Assembly: GCA_958496175.1 (NCBI GenBank)
Contig: OY292278.1
Location: 28,520,001-28,584,000, forward strand
Origin: Sisyra terminalis
Taxonomy: Eukaryota; Arthropoda; Insecta; Neuroptera; Sisyridae
Length of the DNA stretch: 64,000 nt
Reading direction: 5' to 3'
Position 1 is the stretch's first letter. Each line of letters starts with the position of its first letter. The notes under the pieces are model-generated. The model ran no database searches, was not told the DNA's origin, and saw only the letters and a list, made by a program, of their open reading frames with translations. Of the stretch, positions 22,505 through 34,658 are shown in pieces. The position numbers and the translations under genes are program-made.

Positions 22505-22581
22505 CAGACATAATATAATCCAAAAATATATGCATTTGTTATATAATATAATTCATTAATTTATTTATTAATTATTTTTCA

Positions 22582-22985
22582 TTAATTGTGACTCGGAAAT
22601 AAATAAAATAATTACCAATGAAAAACGGGTTTAGTTATATCTTCATTTTTGTTTTTTTGGAAAATTTCGTGAAAAACAATTTTTTTGGTTGAGGGGTGGT
22701 TCTGTTAAATTTTCTTTTAATTTTCTTTTTGTTTTATTTTTAAACCACAGTTTTCTAAATTTTCCTGCATTTTTGTTATTATTAGTCGCTAAAAACTCTA
22801 TTTTTCTTAACATTTTACTATTAACTTAACAATGACTAAATAGTTAATGTTTTGTAACTAATTAATTACTACTAAATTATTTTGTCACAAACGAAACGGT
22901 TTCTTTCACAATCCTCTACGAACTATTTCCCATCGGTTGGTTAAAAAATTTAAAATTTAAAATTTTGTTGGCTAATCGGTATAGA
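22582..22985 (+). repeat. P12 tail plus repeat family R3, copy 1
   Basis: 22582-22622 carries TGTGACTCGGAAATAAATAA, the tail of the P12 elements. From about 22630 to 22985 comes R3: GGAAAATTTCGTG, TTTTCCTGCATTTTTGTTA, GTCGCTAAAAACTC, CTTAACATTTTACTA, CACAAACGAAACGGTTTC and GTTGGCTAATCGGTATAG. R3 recurs inverted at 51420-51770, forward at 52300-52555, and in part at 54645-54772. Confidence 0.6.
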
Positions 22986-23300
22986 GTAAAAAATTGGCAA
23001 TTGAATGAAAACGAAATGACAGTTGAAACCAATGACAACAATAAGTTAGTTCAAAAATGAGACAACAGTTATATTATACTCATATGCATGTGTTTACATT
23101 TTTTGTTCTCTGTCTTTGTCGCAATACATACATTTGCCTATTATAAGGAGTTTTAAAGCAAAAATTGTGTTTATAATTGTTTCGTATTATAGTTATCACA
23201 AAATAACTAATGTGCGATTTCCGGCACTACCGGAGAATTTCAGGAGTGGATTAAAAACTATTTTTTTAATCACGGCAATTAAGTATGGAATGAGAAAAGA
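22985..23300 (-). repeat. R1 repeat copy C
   Basis: On the minus strand this gives the R1 order, including GACAAAGACAGAGAAC near 23110, TTGTCATTGGTTTCAACTG and TCAATTGCCAATTT. The 138-codon plus frame at 23116-23532 begins inside this repeat, and its first third is repeat sequence, so I do not treat it as a gene. Confidence 0.6.
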
Positions 23301-24084
23301 TAAAAAAAAAATAAGTTTTTTATTACATTATATATTCGATTGGAATCAAATAATCAATATTCGTAAGTTTTCAACAATATCTTACCACCTTCACTATACT
23401 ACCTTAGTATACTTCATTATTGTTCCAGAAAGCAAAACATTTAAAACCTATTTGATGCAAGAACAGATTACACAATCCATTCTCAAAGATAATACCTCTT
23501 TCATCCACCCACACTGTACAACAACAGCTTAAGTCCTTTGTACGTGTAGGCGTCCAAAACGTAAAAATCGTTTTTAGTTTAAAATTTTCTCACAATAGGT
23601 TTATTTTTAATGTGAATTTAAAAATTCAGTTATTATTATCTCAATTATTTGAAAATCGTTCATTTTTAACAACGGAAGACATATGAAATTGACAACAGAA
23701 ATATATTTATTATAGACATCAACTTGTGGTTGTATTATAAGTAATTCAAGCATATTTTCATTGAACAAATCTCGTGGGGGTTGAAAATAAACTTTCTGTT
23801 GTAAATATGTACTCACATAAATACAATAGTGGGTGATATTGGAAGAAATTTATTTAGGATCGACGAAATTCAAATGAAAAAATAATTTTTTAGGTTTCAT
23901 ACTCAGAAAATAAACAGCTTTTAATTTTCATTATACCTATTTAAAGCAGATGATTTTTCTATTTTTCTGTCTAGAATCTAGGTGATTAACTGTAAAATGA
24001 TTTCTTATAGTTAAATTAATCTACTAGTTCTTTAAAAAGTTTACAAAGTGTAATGAAATGCACCTGGCTATACTAAATTTCAAA
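23301..24084. other. No gene recognised
   Basis: The tail of the 138-codon plus frame (to 23532) and a 69-codon minus frame (23607-23816) are of ordinary AT-rich composition. No repeat partner was seen. Confidence 0.3.
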
Positions 24085-24732
24085 ATTGTAAAAGGTTTAA
24101 ATCATTAAAATTTAGTTTGAACGATTTAAGTAACCTTACTATTTATCTTTAAATACATTTGTCATAACAAAACGTGTGTGGGATTTTGAAGTTTCAATAC
24201 AGTGACGTCATTTTAATGCTGAGCTAACAGGAGATCGTTTTAACCATTTTATTTTAACGATTTTTTTTTTGCATTCTTATATGAAATATATCTAATATAT
24301 TAATGAACAAATGAGAGTCCGAAAACGATAAGTGTGCTAATAGGTCTTCTGTGACGTCACAGTACGCATCAGGACATGTATTGAAACCAACCTATAAACA
24401 GATCATTGAGCGGTTACATAGAAACAGTAATAATTTACACAGTTTTTGGCATTCTTCATAAATTTTCGCCATGGAAAACATTTTAATTTCCTTTAAAATA
24501 TTATCAATTTTTTCCGTAGAAATAGAGGTCGTGTAGATTGTAAATGGTTTAAGTCAATAAAATTATCTTGAACAACACCTTAAACAACCTGTCCCTTTGC
24601 GTTTAGATACATTTGTCATTGGAAGACGTCTGTGAGATTTTGAAACTTCTGTACAGTGACGTCATTTTAATGCCAAGCCAATGGGAGCTCGTTTTAGGTA
24701 TTTGAAATTAATGATTTTGTTTTTTATTTTAA
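24085..24732. repeat. Direct duplication of ~190 bp, period ~448 bp, diverged
   Basis: 24085-24275 and 24535-24730 share, in order, AGATACATTTGTCAT (or AAATACATTTGTCAT), a TGTG(G/A)GATTTTGAA block, ACAGTGACGTCATTTTAATG and a GAG(A/C)TCGTTTTA block. The TGACGTCA-like element (a CRE-type palindrome) is kept in both copies, and a third TGACGTCA lies at 24352. Confidence 0.55.
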
Positions 24733-25127
24733 ATGAATATTTTTTAAGTTTTATCAAGTAGGCTGAAAATTAACAGCGACATTATAGTTTAGTTTGAGTT
24801 TAAAATCAGCTTAAATTATTTTTAGAACGTGAGCGTTAGGTCTATTACAATTTTTAGTCAAAAATGCGCAGAATTTTGTATTGAATATGACTAATTTTCA
24901 CTTGTTTTAGGCATAATAAAATAAAAACAAAGTGATTTAAATCGAACTAGTAGATAGATTTCCATTGATTGAACTTTAAATAAATAGACAGAGAAAGGAC
25001 CGTTGTTTTTATATATACAAATAAAGAAGTATGGGGGAGTGACGTGAAATTTTTTCAGCTAAAGTTTGGGTTGCCATGTGTAGGTGTATAGATTGTACAC
25101 CCCATTAATTTATTTATGCCTAACGGG

Positions 25128-25143
25128 TCGTCATCGACCCACT
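25128..25143. repeat. Short perfect hairpin
   Basis: GGGTCG-TCAT-CGACCC forms a 6-bp stem, and CGACGGGTCG recurs near 25201. It may be the subterminal region of a DNA transposon, but no end could be defined. Confidence 0.3.
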
Positions 25144-25949
25144 TAAAAGTATATTTATTTTATTTTTGTTTGTTTTTCGTATTTACGTTCTTTAATTGCT
25201 CGACGGGTCGTTAACTACTGAGGTTTAATATCTTAAAATATTTTAACAAATTTTTTTTTGAAAATACATGTTAAATCCGGGATCAATAGTTCTGAACATA
25301 AATGTGTTAAGGGGTCTCGTTAAAATGATACCTTACATATATTTTTCTTACTTTTGCGATGAAATTATAAAAAAAAGACAAAACCAATTAGTTAAAATCT
25401 TTAAATTATAAAAGCATCATTAAAATATTAATTTTCAATTATGAAAAAAGGGTGCTAGCCTTATTTTACACAAAGACGCCTCTCATTTACATAGCGGTCA
25501 TAGCCAAACTGCTACAGTTGTCGTGACTTATGGAAACATTGGAAATCACAAATTTCCTTTCCAATAATGAATATTTTTTTATAAATTTTCTATTGTCAGA
25601 GGGTAAAACAAATGATCAAAAATCAATATTTCCAACACTAGCTAACTTCAAAACTATCAACTGGAAAACTTTAATTTTGCATTCATCACTAGGTACATTA
25701 AGTTTAAGCGAATCAAAGTTTAGTTTTTAAACAAGCTTTATTATTATACTAACCAAAATGCGCGACATAGCCATGATACCCATAATTTTTTTATAACACC
25801 TCTTTATTGCCTTCTATATACAAATTATATACTATGTAATGTGCTTACAAATTTTTGCTTATGTGCCACACCTCGGGTAAGAACCGTACTTCAAACTTTT
25901 ATGGTATTTGCGAATCATGTTGAGAGGACCCAACCAATGTTGGGATTAT

Positions 25950-26705
25950 CTAAGAACTTATTAGGAGGTCTCGAGGTCAACGTTGTTTCAGCCTACGTGG
26001 AATGTTATCTGCATGGGTTTCAGAGGAAAGAATTTGGGCATTAGGATTAGGATGGTAGACTAACTTGGAGTGGAATTTTTGGAAACATTCTTGAACTATG
26101 GTAGGAAAAAGGAAAGTTGATACCATTGTGTGTAATTTGGTTATCAAACTAATAAGGAGCATTGATTGTTCGACAAAGGACTTTTGGTTGGAACAATTGG
26201 ATAATTTGAATGTTGGATGGTTTTGCAAAGCCCCACAATTCTGCTCCGTAAGCCCAGATAGGTCGTAGTAGAGTTTTGTAAATGGTCAGTTTGGTTTTTG
26301 TATTTATTGAAGGTTTAGGTCCTAAAAGTCTACGTAATAGTCCGTATCGTTGGTTTAGTACTTGTCTTTTGAATTTAATATGTGAGTCCCAGGTTAAGTG
26401 GCTGTTTAGGTAGCAGCCTAAATAACGAACCTTGGAAGCAGTTGGGATGGTGTCGTTGTCAAAGTAAATCGGAGGATATTTCAGTCGTCTTAGCGTGAAT
26501 GGTATCATCATTTTTTTTCAATATTAATTTTTATTTTCTATTTTTGATATCATCCCGAAATGAAATCGAAATGGTGCTGTAACGTATTGGTTGCTTTTAT
26601 GGGGTCAGGATCAGAGGAAAGGATCGCTGTATCATCAGCATAAGTGAAAATAATTAGGTGAGTTGGGATATCGGCTGTATAGATGATGTAAAGAAGAATA
26701 CTAGA
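25950..26705 (-). mobile_element. Jockey-like LINE reverse transcriptase remnant
   Basis: Read minus from 26705: LLYIIYTADIPTHLIIF, then TYADDTAILSSDPDPIKATN (catalytic YADD), then FDFISG, a TGA and a TAG where Trp codons are expected, a K/I/N stretch, and after a frame change MMIPFTLRRLKYPPIYFDND, YLGCYLNSHLTWDSH, LLRPIWAYGAELWG and INAPY. A further frame change gives the C-terminus ending NIPRRLKQR. The RT palm is cut at its 5' side. At least two stops and two frameshifts make it dead. No clear target duplication was found. Confidence 0.85.
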
Positions 26706-26879
26706 TTTCCATTTACCTACCTAGATAGAAATTTCGAAACTCTATATCTTTCTACTAGCATCAAACACTCTATAAAGCTATTCCACAATTATCCATTACT
26801 GAGGTTGGCTATCCTTATCTCGTTTAGGAGAGAGTTAACAGCCCGTGATATAAATAAGTAGTTGACAATGGAAAAAGCA

Positions 26880-28185
26880 TGACTTATCCAAATGCACATG
26901 TGGTGCCATCTGTAATGTTTACCTTCGCGGTTTGTTAATAGTAACAGCCAAACTAAGTTTGATTGGAAACTGAAGTATTTTCAATTTAAATGGTAGGTGA
27001 ATGGAAATTATTAGGATTCGGGGTATGATAACTCTGTTCTTTTTCCCTATACCATTAAAAATCGTAGCACCGAGTATATTCTTACCTAATTGTGTGATTT
27101 GAAGCGTAATGTCACTACATAATCGAAATGCATGATATTTCACATAAGCATAACTAGTTCATTTAATGTTTATTAGAGCTTATCGATTAATTTTTTTGTC
27201 CTTCGAAAACATTTTTTTTAATAAAATGAGTCTTATTCTCATTTTTGTACCCCTGACAAGTTGTGTACACAATTTTATGATGATAGTTTAAGGAGTTTAA
27301 GTGTGAAAGCGTAACAAACATACAGTATATAAAATCATACATACCTAATATATACATAAAACTAATATATAATAAGTAAAGATTTCTTAAGACAATGTCT
27401 TTTTATTAAGGTTAATATTAATAAAGAAGTAAAAAATAAATTTTCCAAGTATACAGAACTAATTTTTCAAAGTGAAAAGATTCATTTATTTCGGAGCGAA
27501 AAGCAAATTTATATAAAACTGTTGAAACATTATTATGCCACGCAGATGTAGTCGAGAGTATTGATTGGGCGTATATTATATGTTTATCTTTATTATTAAC
27601 GAAATGTATTATAAACAGTTTTTCTAAAAAAATATATATTTTCACCATTCAGGAAATGAGAAAAGAACAAACATTGAATATGCGTCGATTGCCATTGGCA
27701 ATGTTTTTAGTAATTAGTAAGAAAGTTATTTTTTGCTGCAAATAAAGCTTAAAAATTATATAGAAGATATTAAAAGTAGGTAATGTAATAAAAGCAGTAA
27801 TGTTACCCGAAAGTAAATATATATATACAATTTTAATATTAAATAAAATTATGAGATTTTTAGCGAGTAGTATGAACCAGCAAGGTATAAATATGCGATT
27901 TATAATAATTCTAATGCCCGATAGGTGTTTTGAATGAAAATTATGTATTGGTTTTTTTTAACTTTTTGTCTTACGTTTACCATTCTTTAATATATCCATT
28001 TATTTATTAGATAAATATATAAAATTTTAGAAGATTAAAGTTTTTGGTCTCCCTTTTTCAATGAAACTTAAGATTTAAAATTTTCTTCTTTCGTTTTTCT
28101 TGCGTGCTTCCAATTTTGCTTGGACAAAGAGTCTCATAAATATTTTTAATTTCAATTAATTTTTATTTGAAATCCAAAGGTCGCT
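26880..28185. other. No gene or clear repeat recognised
   Basis: AT-rich DNA with short minus frames (26919-27143, 27418-27648) of ordinary composition. No partner copies or inverted ends seen. Confidence 0.3.
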
Positions 28186-28187
28186 TT

Positions 28188-28366
28188 AGCAGGTCATCCA
28201 TGCTCCGACTTGCAGTCCAACTTGTGACCCGACTTTCGAAGTTGGATCTAAAGTCGGAATGGTATTGTTGGAAATTGGTTGTCTAGTCGGATTAGTCGGA
28301 TCATTTATGCGATCCAACTAGTAGACAGACTAGTTGAACTGCAAGTCGAAGCGTGAATGGCCTGCT
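28188..28366. mobile_element. Short TIR element (MITE), Harbinger-like
   Basis: The left end AGCAGGTCATCCATGCTC and the complement of the right end AGCAGGCCATTCACGCTT continue together into CGACTTGCAGT(C/T)CAACT. The 38-bp TIRs are about 85% alike. Counting GCAGG as the tip leaves TTA on the left and TTC on the right, a one-mismatch 3-bp duplication. There is no coding capacity. Confidence 0.75.
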
Positions 28367-29058
28367 TCTAAAATCTTTACTGTTATCATTAAAACTTATT
28401 TTCTAATTGTTAATTATGATGAAATGAGAAATTTAACTAAAGGTTTTTCATTTGGTTTAATGATAGGTTAAAGTGATTACAAAAAATTACATGTTCACTA
28501 TATACAGTTTTGTCAAAAACTGTTCTTTCTTTTTCCTGTTTTTCATACATTATTGATTACTATGTTTATTTTAAATCTAAAGTTACTATAATCGAACAAT
28601 TATATTTAATGGAAAATTATTTTTCAGAAATAATATCTTCAAAAAGTCAACTGTTTTACTATCAGTATTTCTTCTGGCTTAGAAAGTCCGGGAGTTGAAT
28701 TAAAACCAAACGAAGTTGAACCATAGAGTATGAAACCATAAAAGTTGATCTTTACGTCCATTCTTTACCGTTCTCCTTGATTAAAATTCAATTTTTGTAC
28801 AATATAGCTATTAGTTTTTGACGTAGGTAAACTTTGAATAGATTTATGTGAATATTATTTGCTTCGAACATTTACAAGAGAATTTTGGAGCGACTATTCA
28901 AAATTTTGAAGCAGTTTTTATTAACCATACTAAGGAGTACATCTTCAAAATAATAAATGATAGAAGTATGATAAATATTGAATAAGAAAAAGCAAGATAA
29001 CGTTGAAAGTATCGTAAGCACAATTCCGGCAAAAGAGACTACCATTTGTTTTTTTCGT

Positions 29059-29967
29059 ACCAGGGCTGTTGGTCTACTTTTTTTGGTCTACAGACATTAG
29101 GTCTACAGATATTTCGTCTACAACTATATTTCGTCCACCGACATTTCATCTAAACAGACATTTCGTCTACTCAGACAATTCACCCGATTTGTAACTACAT
29201 CCATATTTATTCAACAATGAAAACGTGCATAATTTAGTGCTAAATAAATCTCACAGAACATCAAACGCCGTAGAAAGATGGGATTCGCGATTCCAGAAAT
29301 CAGTTTCTACGCACCATTCATCTATATGGAAATTTCTCGACTTCATAAAGAAGGATCAGCGCGAAACTGATATTATGATAGTTCAACTGGACGTAGGGCA
29401 TGTTACGGTAAGACGGCCTGTGAAAGGACTTATAAAGACGTATAAAGTATATAAAAAAAGAATTGAGAATTTAATTCAAAATTATAAAACGTGCAAAGTG
29501 AGCAATGAAGTACTAAATTTTGAAAAGCTGTAAGCTTCAAAAGATGTGCCAGAATTAGAATCAGGTAAAGAAAGAAGAGACGGTGATTAAAATGTTCAGA
29601 TCTCAAATTTGTACTATAACGAAACAAATACAAAATTTACTTTTCTTAAAACTTTGATTATTTTTCCCTAATATTTAGCATTCAATATATTACAGGCTCA
29701 CTGTTATTATTTCTACAATCGTCATTATTACTTGCATCTAAATACACAGTCTTAAAAAGAGTGACTGTAGACTACTTTCATTAGTAGACATATTGTCAGT
29801 AGACAAAATAATTGAGTAGACCAAATTTTTTACTAGGGGAAATATCTGTAGACCAAATGTCTGTAGACGAAAAGGTCCAGTGGATAAAATATTGATGTAG
29901 ACGAAATATAAGAGTAGACCAAACTATTCAGTAGACGAAACGTCTGTAGACAATGCGTCGGCGCGCC
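29059..29967 (+). mobile_element. MULE (Mutator-like) element remnant with 11-bp flanking repeat
   Basis: GTTTTTTTCGT flanks the element exactly at 29048-29058 and 29968-29978, consistent with the 8-11 bp duplications of Mutator-like elements. Both ends are built of repeated GTCTAC(A)GAC and TTTCGTCTAC motifs in opposite orientation (about 29070-29180 and 29765-29955). The right tip has CGTCGGCGCGCC. The interior holds the end of a transposase gene. Confidence 0.8.
29225..29533 (+). pseudogene. MULE transposase C-terminal fragment
   Basis: The frame of 102 codons includes SHRTSNAVERWDSRFQ, HHSSIWKFLDFIKKDQ and IMIVQLDVGHVT. This fits the C-terminal part of MULE-domain transposases found in arthropods, where an 'R(T)xNAxExWH..F' motif is followed by 'HPSIWKFL...L' and an acidic/Gln-rich helix. 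The Trp-His pair of that motif here reads Trp-Asp. The catalytic DDE core is missing, so the protein could not transpose. Confidence 0.75.
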
Positions 29968-29989
29968 GTTTTTTTCGTCAATGGGTCAA

Positions 29990-31150
29990 TCCATTGAAAA
30001 TCGCCCTATATTAATAAAAGTTTTTTCTTCAGATGAAATTCAGCAAATGGAAATTAAACTTATTGTATGATTTGAATGTTGATTATCAGTGCTAGGAACA
30101 AGATGCTATCATATCATATCACAAATATGTCCCTATAGGTTATAATCAAATTAAATGCTTTGTTACTTCTAAAAGTCCAAACTTTGATGATCATCAAACA
30201 ATATTCAAATTTGAAAATTAAAACTGCTACCTGTTGTTATTACTACTCATTGTTATTTTAAAGGAGAAATAGTTGATGTCATTGAATGTGGTAATGGCGA
30301 TTTAATGATTTTAACATCATTCTAATAATGTGAATATTATGAATTATATACTTTATAAGAATTTCAAACCCTCGTTTATTAACTTTGCACTACACGAACG
30401 TGAAGGATAGCATTTTTTCTGAAATTCACTGCTCTATTACTTTAAATATAAATAAATCTCTGTTATAGTTTTTTGGTGAGATATTTCTATTTGTATAAAG
30501 AATATTTCGTGAAATTTATACCAATTGTTATACAGGTCCTTTTTAGATATTTGCTTGTGAAAATTGACGTTTTATGAGTTTCGGCCACTTTTGAAAGGCT
30601 CTAGAAGAAGAACTTATACTGCTGCTTGTTATAAAAATATGCAACACAAAAAAAAATATCATTAATGAATCTCTATTCCTTCATAAAATTTTATTGTCTT
30701 AAAAAGTAGCAATTTTTAGATTGTTTCCAAGAAAGTTTGACTGATTTTTTTTTACAGTAAGAAAATAAGTAGTATGTATCCATAAAGTTTATTCTATGCT
30801 AAACGCACTGATTTTTAAATTATTCTGATATCTCCAAAAATAGCTTGGCAATTAAATTTTCCACAGACCACTTTTTTCGTTAAAATTTGCCCAACCGCCA
30901 TTTTAAAATGACTGCCTTTAACAATAAACTAGAGCTTATTGTTTTTTTTTTCAAATATTTTTTATGACTGTCTATCTATAAGAAACTCGTAGTTAAAGAA
31001 TCAGGAAAATAAAAAAATGATGAGCAACAATTTTTATTAATATTGGGCGACTTTAAAAAGATTGACCCTAGTGTAGATATGTATTTACACTACATTGCAG
31101 TGATAGATATGTACACACATAAATTTTATTTATATCTTATTATATAAGAT
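29990..31150. other. No gene recognised
   Basis: AT-rich DNA without inverted ends or internal partners that I can see. Confidence 0.3.
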
Positions 31151-31370
31151 ATAAGTGGTAATAATTTAATTTAATATTTCGATTGTTGATCCGACAAAAT
31201 TTGTCCTTCTTTTTCACTCTTTTCCTCTATATGGCGCTATTCTTCTTTGTAAATTTAAACCATCCCACTCAAATACACACAAACATTTTCAGCAAAATCA
31301 GTTCAGTGGCTTAAGGGAAGTTCAGTGACAAGCACACGTACGAAACAATTATATATTTATAACGATAATA
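31150..31370 (-). repeat. Helitron/Helentron-related fragment
   Basis: The minus strand reads GTACGTGTGCTTGTCACTG, then ACTGAACTGATTTTGCTG, GTGTGTATTTGAGTGGGA, AAAAGAGTGAAAAAG and GATCAACAATCGAAATATT. The same text order, diverged, occurs at 56200-56350 and in the last part of the 16.7-18.5 kb Helitron (AAAAGAGTGAAAAATG and AACAATCGAAATTTC). Confidence 0.55.
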
Positions 31371-31917
31371 TTTAAAACTAAATATTACATATTTGCATTT
31401 ACTTATAAATCAACTGCAACTGCATCAACCTTCATAATAACTAATTCGTTGAGCGCCATAACGTTAGTATAAAAATAATAATAATCTCATTTTTTGCAGG
31501 GTTTTTAAAAAATTCATATATTAAGTGCTTTTATGTATATCTGAATATTTAATTCTTAAGTTTATCAAGTCATAAAAGCATTCGTTCAGTAGAAGCTATT
31601 TCCCATGAAACTTTTCCCTGTATGTGGTCCTACACGCATATGTTCAAATTTTTAATTTTCTTGAAACTAATAGTGAGCGTAAGGTTAGTTATATTTTTGA
31701 ATATTTTGAACTGAATAATTCAACTGAATAAAATATATTTTTTATACAATTTGAGCAAAACCTTATGATTAAATATACATTATTGAACATTGAAGTATAT
31801 AAATAAAATCCTGAAGGTCTACTGCCAATTATTTTTTTTAAGTTTAAGTATTTATTAGATTTTCAATATTAATAAAGATATAAAACTAAATAAGAAAGGA
31901 AATTGATGAACTATTTC

Positions 31918-32525
31918 TAGTGTTCGACCGAAACTAGCTTTTACGGGCGAAACCGAAACTGAAACTTCCATATAATGTTAGAAAAAAAGTTAATCATAAT
32001 TGGTGTCTTTACTTTTATTACTTTAAATCCTACAGGTTTCCATTAATCATTTTGTCTCTACCATTTGAGGTAATCATAAACATAAGATATATTTCATTTC
32101 TTATTTTAAATAAATTATTTATGCTGAAATAAGGGGCTGATTTGAAAGAAATCTACCTAATATCTCTTTTTAATATTAGTTACGAATAACATAAAATAAT
32201 AAAGAAAAGTTACAAAACCAAATTACTTTTTACCTAATAAGTTTAAATAATAAAATAGGAAGTACTCTTTCTTATATCTTAAAAAGAAAATAATTCCTTC
32301 AAAACTTTGACCAATTTTCTATCAAACTGAAGAAAAAATATTAAACAAAATATTAATGAACTGATAGTTATCAGTATTTATAATTGAAGAATCAAATAAT
32401 TAATAAGTGAAAAACAATAATTTTTTAACACTTTTATCGCACGAATTCAGTTTCGGTCGTAGTTTCGGCTTGAAGGCAACCGAAACTCGTTTTTTGGCCG
32501 AAACCGAAAGTTTGATCGGACACTA
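31918..32525. mobile_element. hAT-like family H3, copy 2
   Basis: It has the same ends as copy 1 (TAGTGTTCGACCGAAAC on the left, the complement with GGACACTA on the right). Flanks are ACTATTTC (31910-31917) and ATTGTTTC (32526-32533), matching at 6 of 8 bases. The 608-bp body aligns with copies 1 and 3. Non-coding. Confidence 0.8.
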
Positions 32526-32689
32526 ATTGTTTCAAAGTCTAGCATCTAACGAAACTTGAAACTTTAGTGTCATCAAAAAAATATATTAGAAATATAGAAA
32601 AAGTAATTTAAAACCATAATTATGTTAAAATTAAAAAAAAGTTAAATAAAATTGGTCATTCTAGGGTTTCATTGTTGCATTTATATTAT

Positions 32690-33250
32690 TGGAAAAATTG
32701 CATCAATTAATATTGGCTTGTGGAAAATATCTCGGTGGGTCTAAACGGGGACTTCGTATCTCACGTTGTCATCCCTTCTTCCCGTGGTACATCCAACCGT
32801 TCCCTAGTTTGCTATTTTTAGCCGCTATGCTCGGTTTGTGTTGCGTTTGTATGAAACTGTGTACCTTTGTATATGTGTGGAGTTTAGTCCCCGTTTAGAT
32901 CCCTTCTCTTGTCTTTGTATATGCCATGGCATCAACTCTGTGGACCATCTCCCTTTTATATGTATCTATATATGTATATATTAGAGATGTATATACATAA
33001 TGGGAGTATATATGAGCCATATAAATATGTTCTATCAACACACCACCATTTCTCGTGTTCATCATCCAAACTGGCTTCACTCACCTGCCTGCGAATTCTA
33101 CCCCATTTCATCCCCTTTCTTCCTACAACAATCCCTCGCTGTCATTCGGTTGTATTACAATTACAACGCAAAACAGACTTTGTAACGCTACAAGTATATA
33201 CTACCTATATCGTAACACATTTATCTCTTACATCGTAAATGTGAAAACGT
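32690..33250. other. Less AT-rich single-copy block with a 14-bp inverted repeat
   Basis: TCTAAACGGGGACT at 32740-32753 is perfectly inverted as AGTCCCCGTTTAGA at 32886-32899. Around it the sequence is C-rich on the plus strand (many CATCC, CCCTTC and CACC blocks) and no part repeats in the window. Plus frames at 32689-32898 (with a hydrophobic LFLAAMLGLCCVCM stretch) and 32909-33238 match nothing I recognise. This could be single-copy regulatory or UTR-like DNA. Confidence 0.4.
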
Positions 33251-34174
33251 AAAAAATTTGGCTTGTAAACGATTCCTCTATTCCCTCTACCCATGTTATG
33301 CAGAGGAATGTAACGAGTAAAAAAATTCACCGAATTAATTACGGCATTAATTGTTGAACATCATAAATTCATTTTTCCAGCGAAACGTTCAACATTAATT
33401 TGAAAATTCAATTGATGCATCAAATTTTTGTCTCCACCCCCCACTTGCCTTTCGTCTGCTTGTTGTAGGATATGTAATTGATTTATTATTTTTTTTCGAT
33501 ACCTCAATTTTCGATGTCGGCTACAAATCTAGGCAATTAGCGCTTTCGAAATGATGGGGTTTCCCATTTTCTTCTGGGCGATGGTATGGCAGTGATAATT
33601 ATTTAAACCACAAATAGATGGCTTTTCAATCAATATTACATTAGAGTTGCTATGGAAACGTGTGTTATTAATAACTGATGCTAGTTGGGGGATTTATAAG
33701 GGTTCTCCTATCGCCGTTAGGTATTGAAAAGAGGATTTTTCAAAAATCGTATTCACCTCTTTAGAAAAGATTCAAGCTTTCAAGCTCTCGTTGCTTTTAA
33801 GCTCATACAAATTTAATTTGGAGCCAGGAAAAGAACAAAGGATGGCTAAGCGAATTAACTGGAGAGTTACAGTTCCAATTTTTCAAAGACTTCGTAGGAA
33901 ATTCAATTAAAGCATGAATAAACTACGTTTTAAATTTATCGGTTTAATAGAGCGGGATGTTTTTTTTTTGTTTTTGCATAAATAGATTTGGGGAGAAATA
34001 TTTTGGGGATGAAAAATAGAAAAATATTTTAAAATTTACTTTGATATATTTTCTAGATGTCAAAAAAATCACAACCAATTAAATTTTTTTTTCTAAATTT
34101 TTACCAATTCTCAAAATTATTTTGACTACAAAAGAGAGCGAATAAGTTATTAACTTTTGTTCCTTAAATTAATT
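33251..34174. other. No gene recognised; single-copy block
   Basis: The stretch 33480-33730 contains homeodomain-type ATTA sites (CAATTAG, AATTATTTAAA) in a mixed-composition background and has no partner in the window. No coding frame is convincing. Confidence 0.3.
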
Positions 34175-34182
34175 GTCTAAAG

Positions 34183-34658
34183 CAGTGGTTCTATACCTAG
34201 ATTCAATTTAGGCTTACTACAGAAATTCTGTGAGTCAGTCTTGAGGGTTCGACGGTGGTCAACACAGACCCCCGGCTTTTTTGACATATGTTTAAATGAG
34301 CAACTTTTTTTCCATTAAGAAGGGTTTGGTGAATGTATATATGTGATACTGGCGTGGGTCAGTACCTCCAACAAGGTAATATATAAGATAATATATAAGA
34401 ACGTATTCCAATCCTGCAATGCATAATCGGAAATATGTCAAGATGTAGTGCCACCACAAGTGTGTCTAGAGCACTTTCTTTGACCGTTACCATAAAAGTA
34501 TATAGTTTCGATTAGTTAGTAATATAGACACATTTGTGGCGGCGCCACATTTTGACAAAATTCCCATCATGCATTGCATCCCACCATGATTCCACCATTC
34601 CCATCATGATTGGAATACCTTTTTTTATATTATCTTCCAACAAGATTAAGAACCACTG
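34183..34658. mobile_element. Non-autonomous hAT element carrying a nested MITE
   Basis: The ends are CAGTGGTTCT and AGAACCACTG, a perfect 10-bp inverted repeat. Flanks are GTCTAAAG (34175-34182) and GTCTCAAC (34659-34666), matching 6 of 8. The left interior includes CAGACCCCCGGC, typical of short hAT elements. Removing the nested element leaves about 215 bp. Confidence 0.75.
34376..34635. mobile_element. Palindromic MITE with 9-bp duplication, nested in a hAT
   Basis: TCCAACAAG stands directly before (34367-34375) and after (34636-34644) the 260-bp element. The arms are long inverted repeats: AGATAATATA, GTATTCCAATC, AATGCAT, GTCAA(A/G)ATGT, GCC(A/G)CC and GTGT(C/G)TCTA-type blocks read inward from both sides. 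A 9-bp duplication suits Mutator-like elements. Non-coding. Confidence 0.75.

Noticed and set aside
23116..23532. 138-codon plus-strand open frame, the longest in the window
   Set aside because: Its first third lies in repeat R1 copy C and the composition is AT-rich without domain signals.
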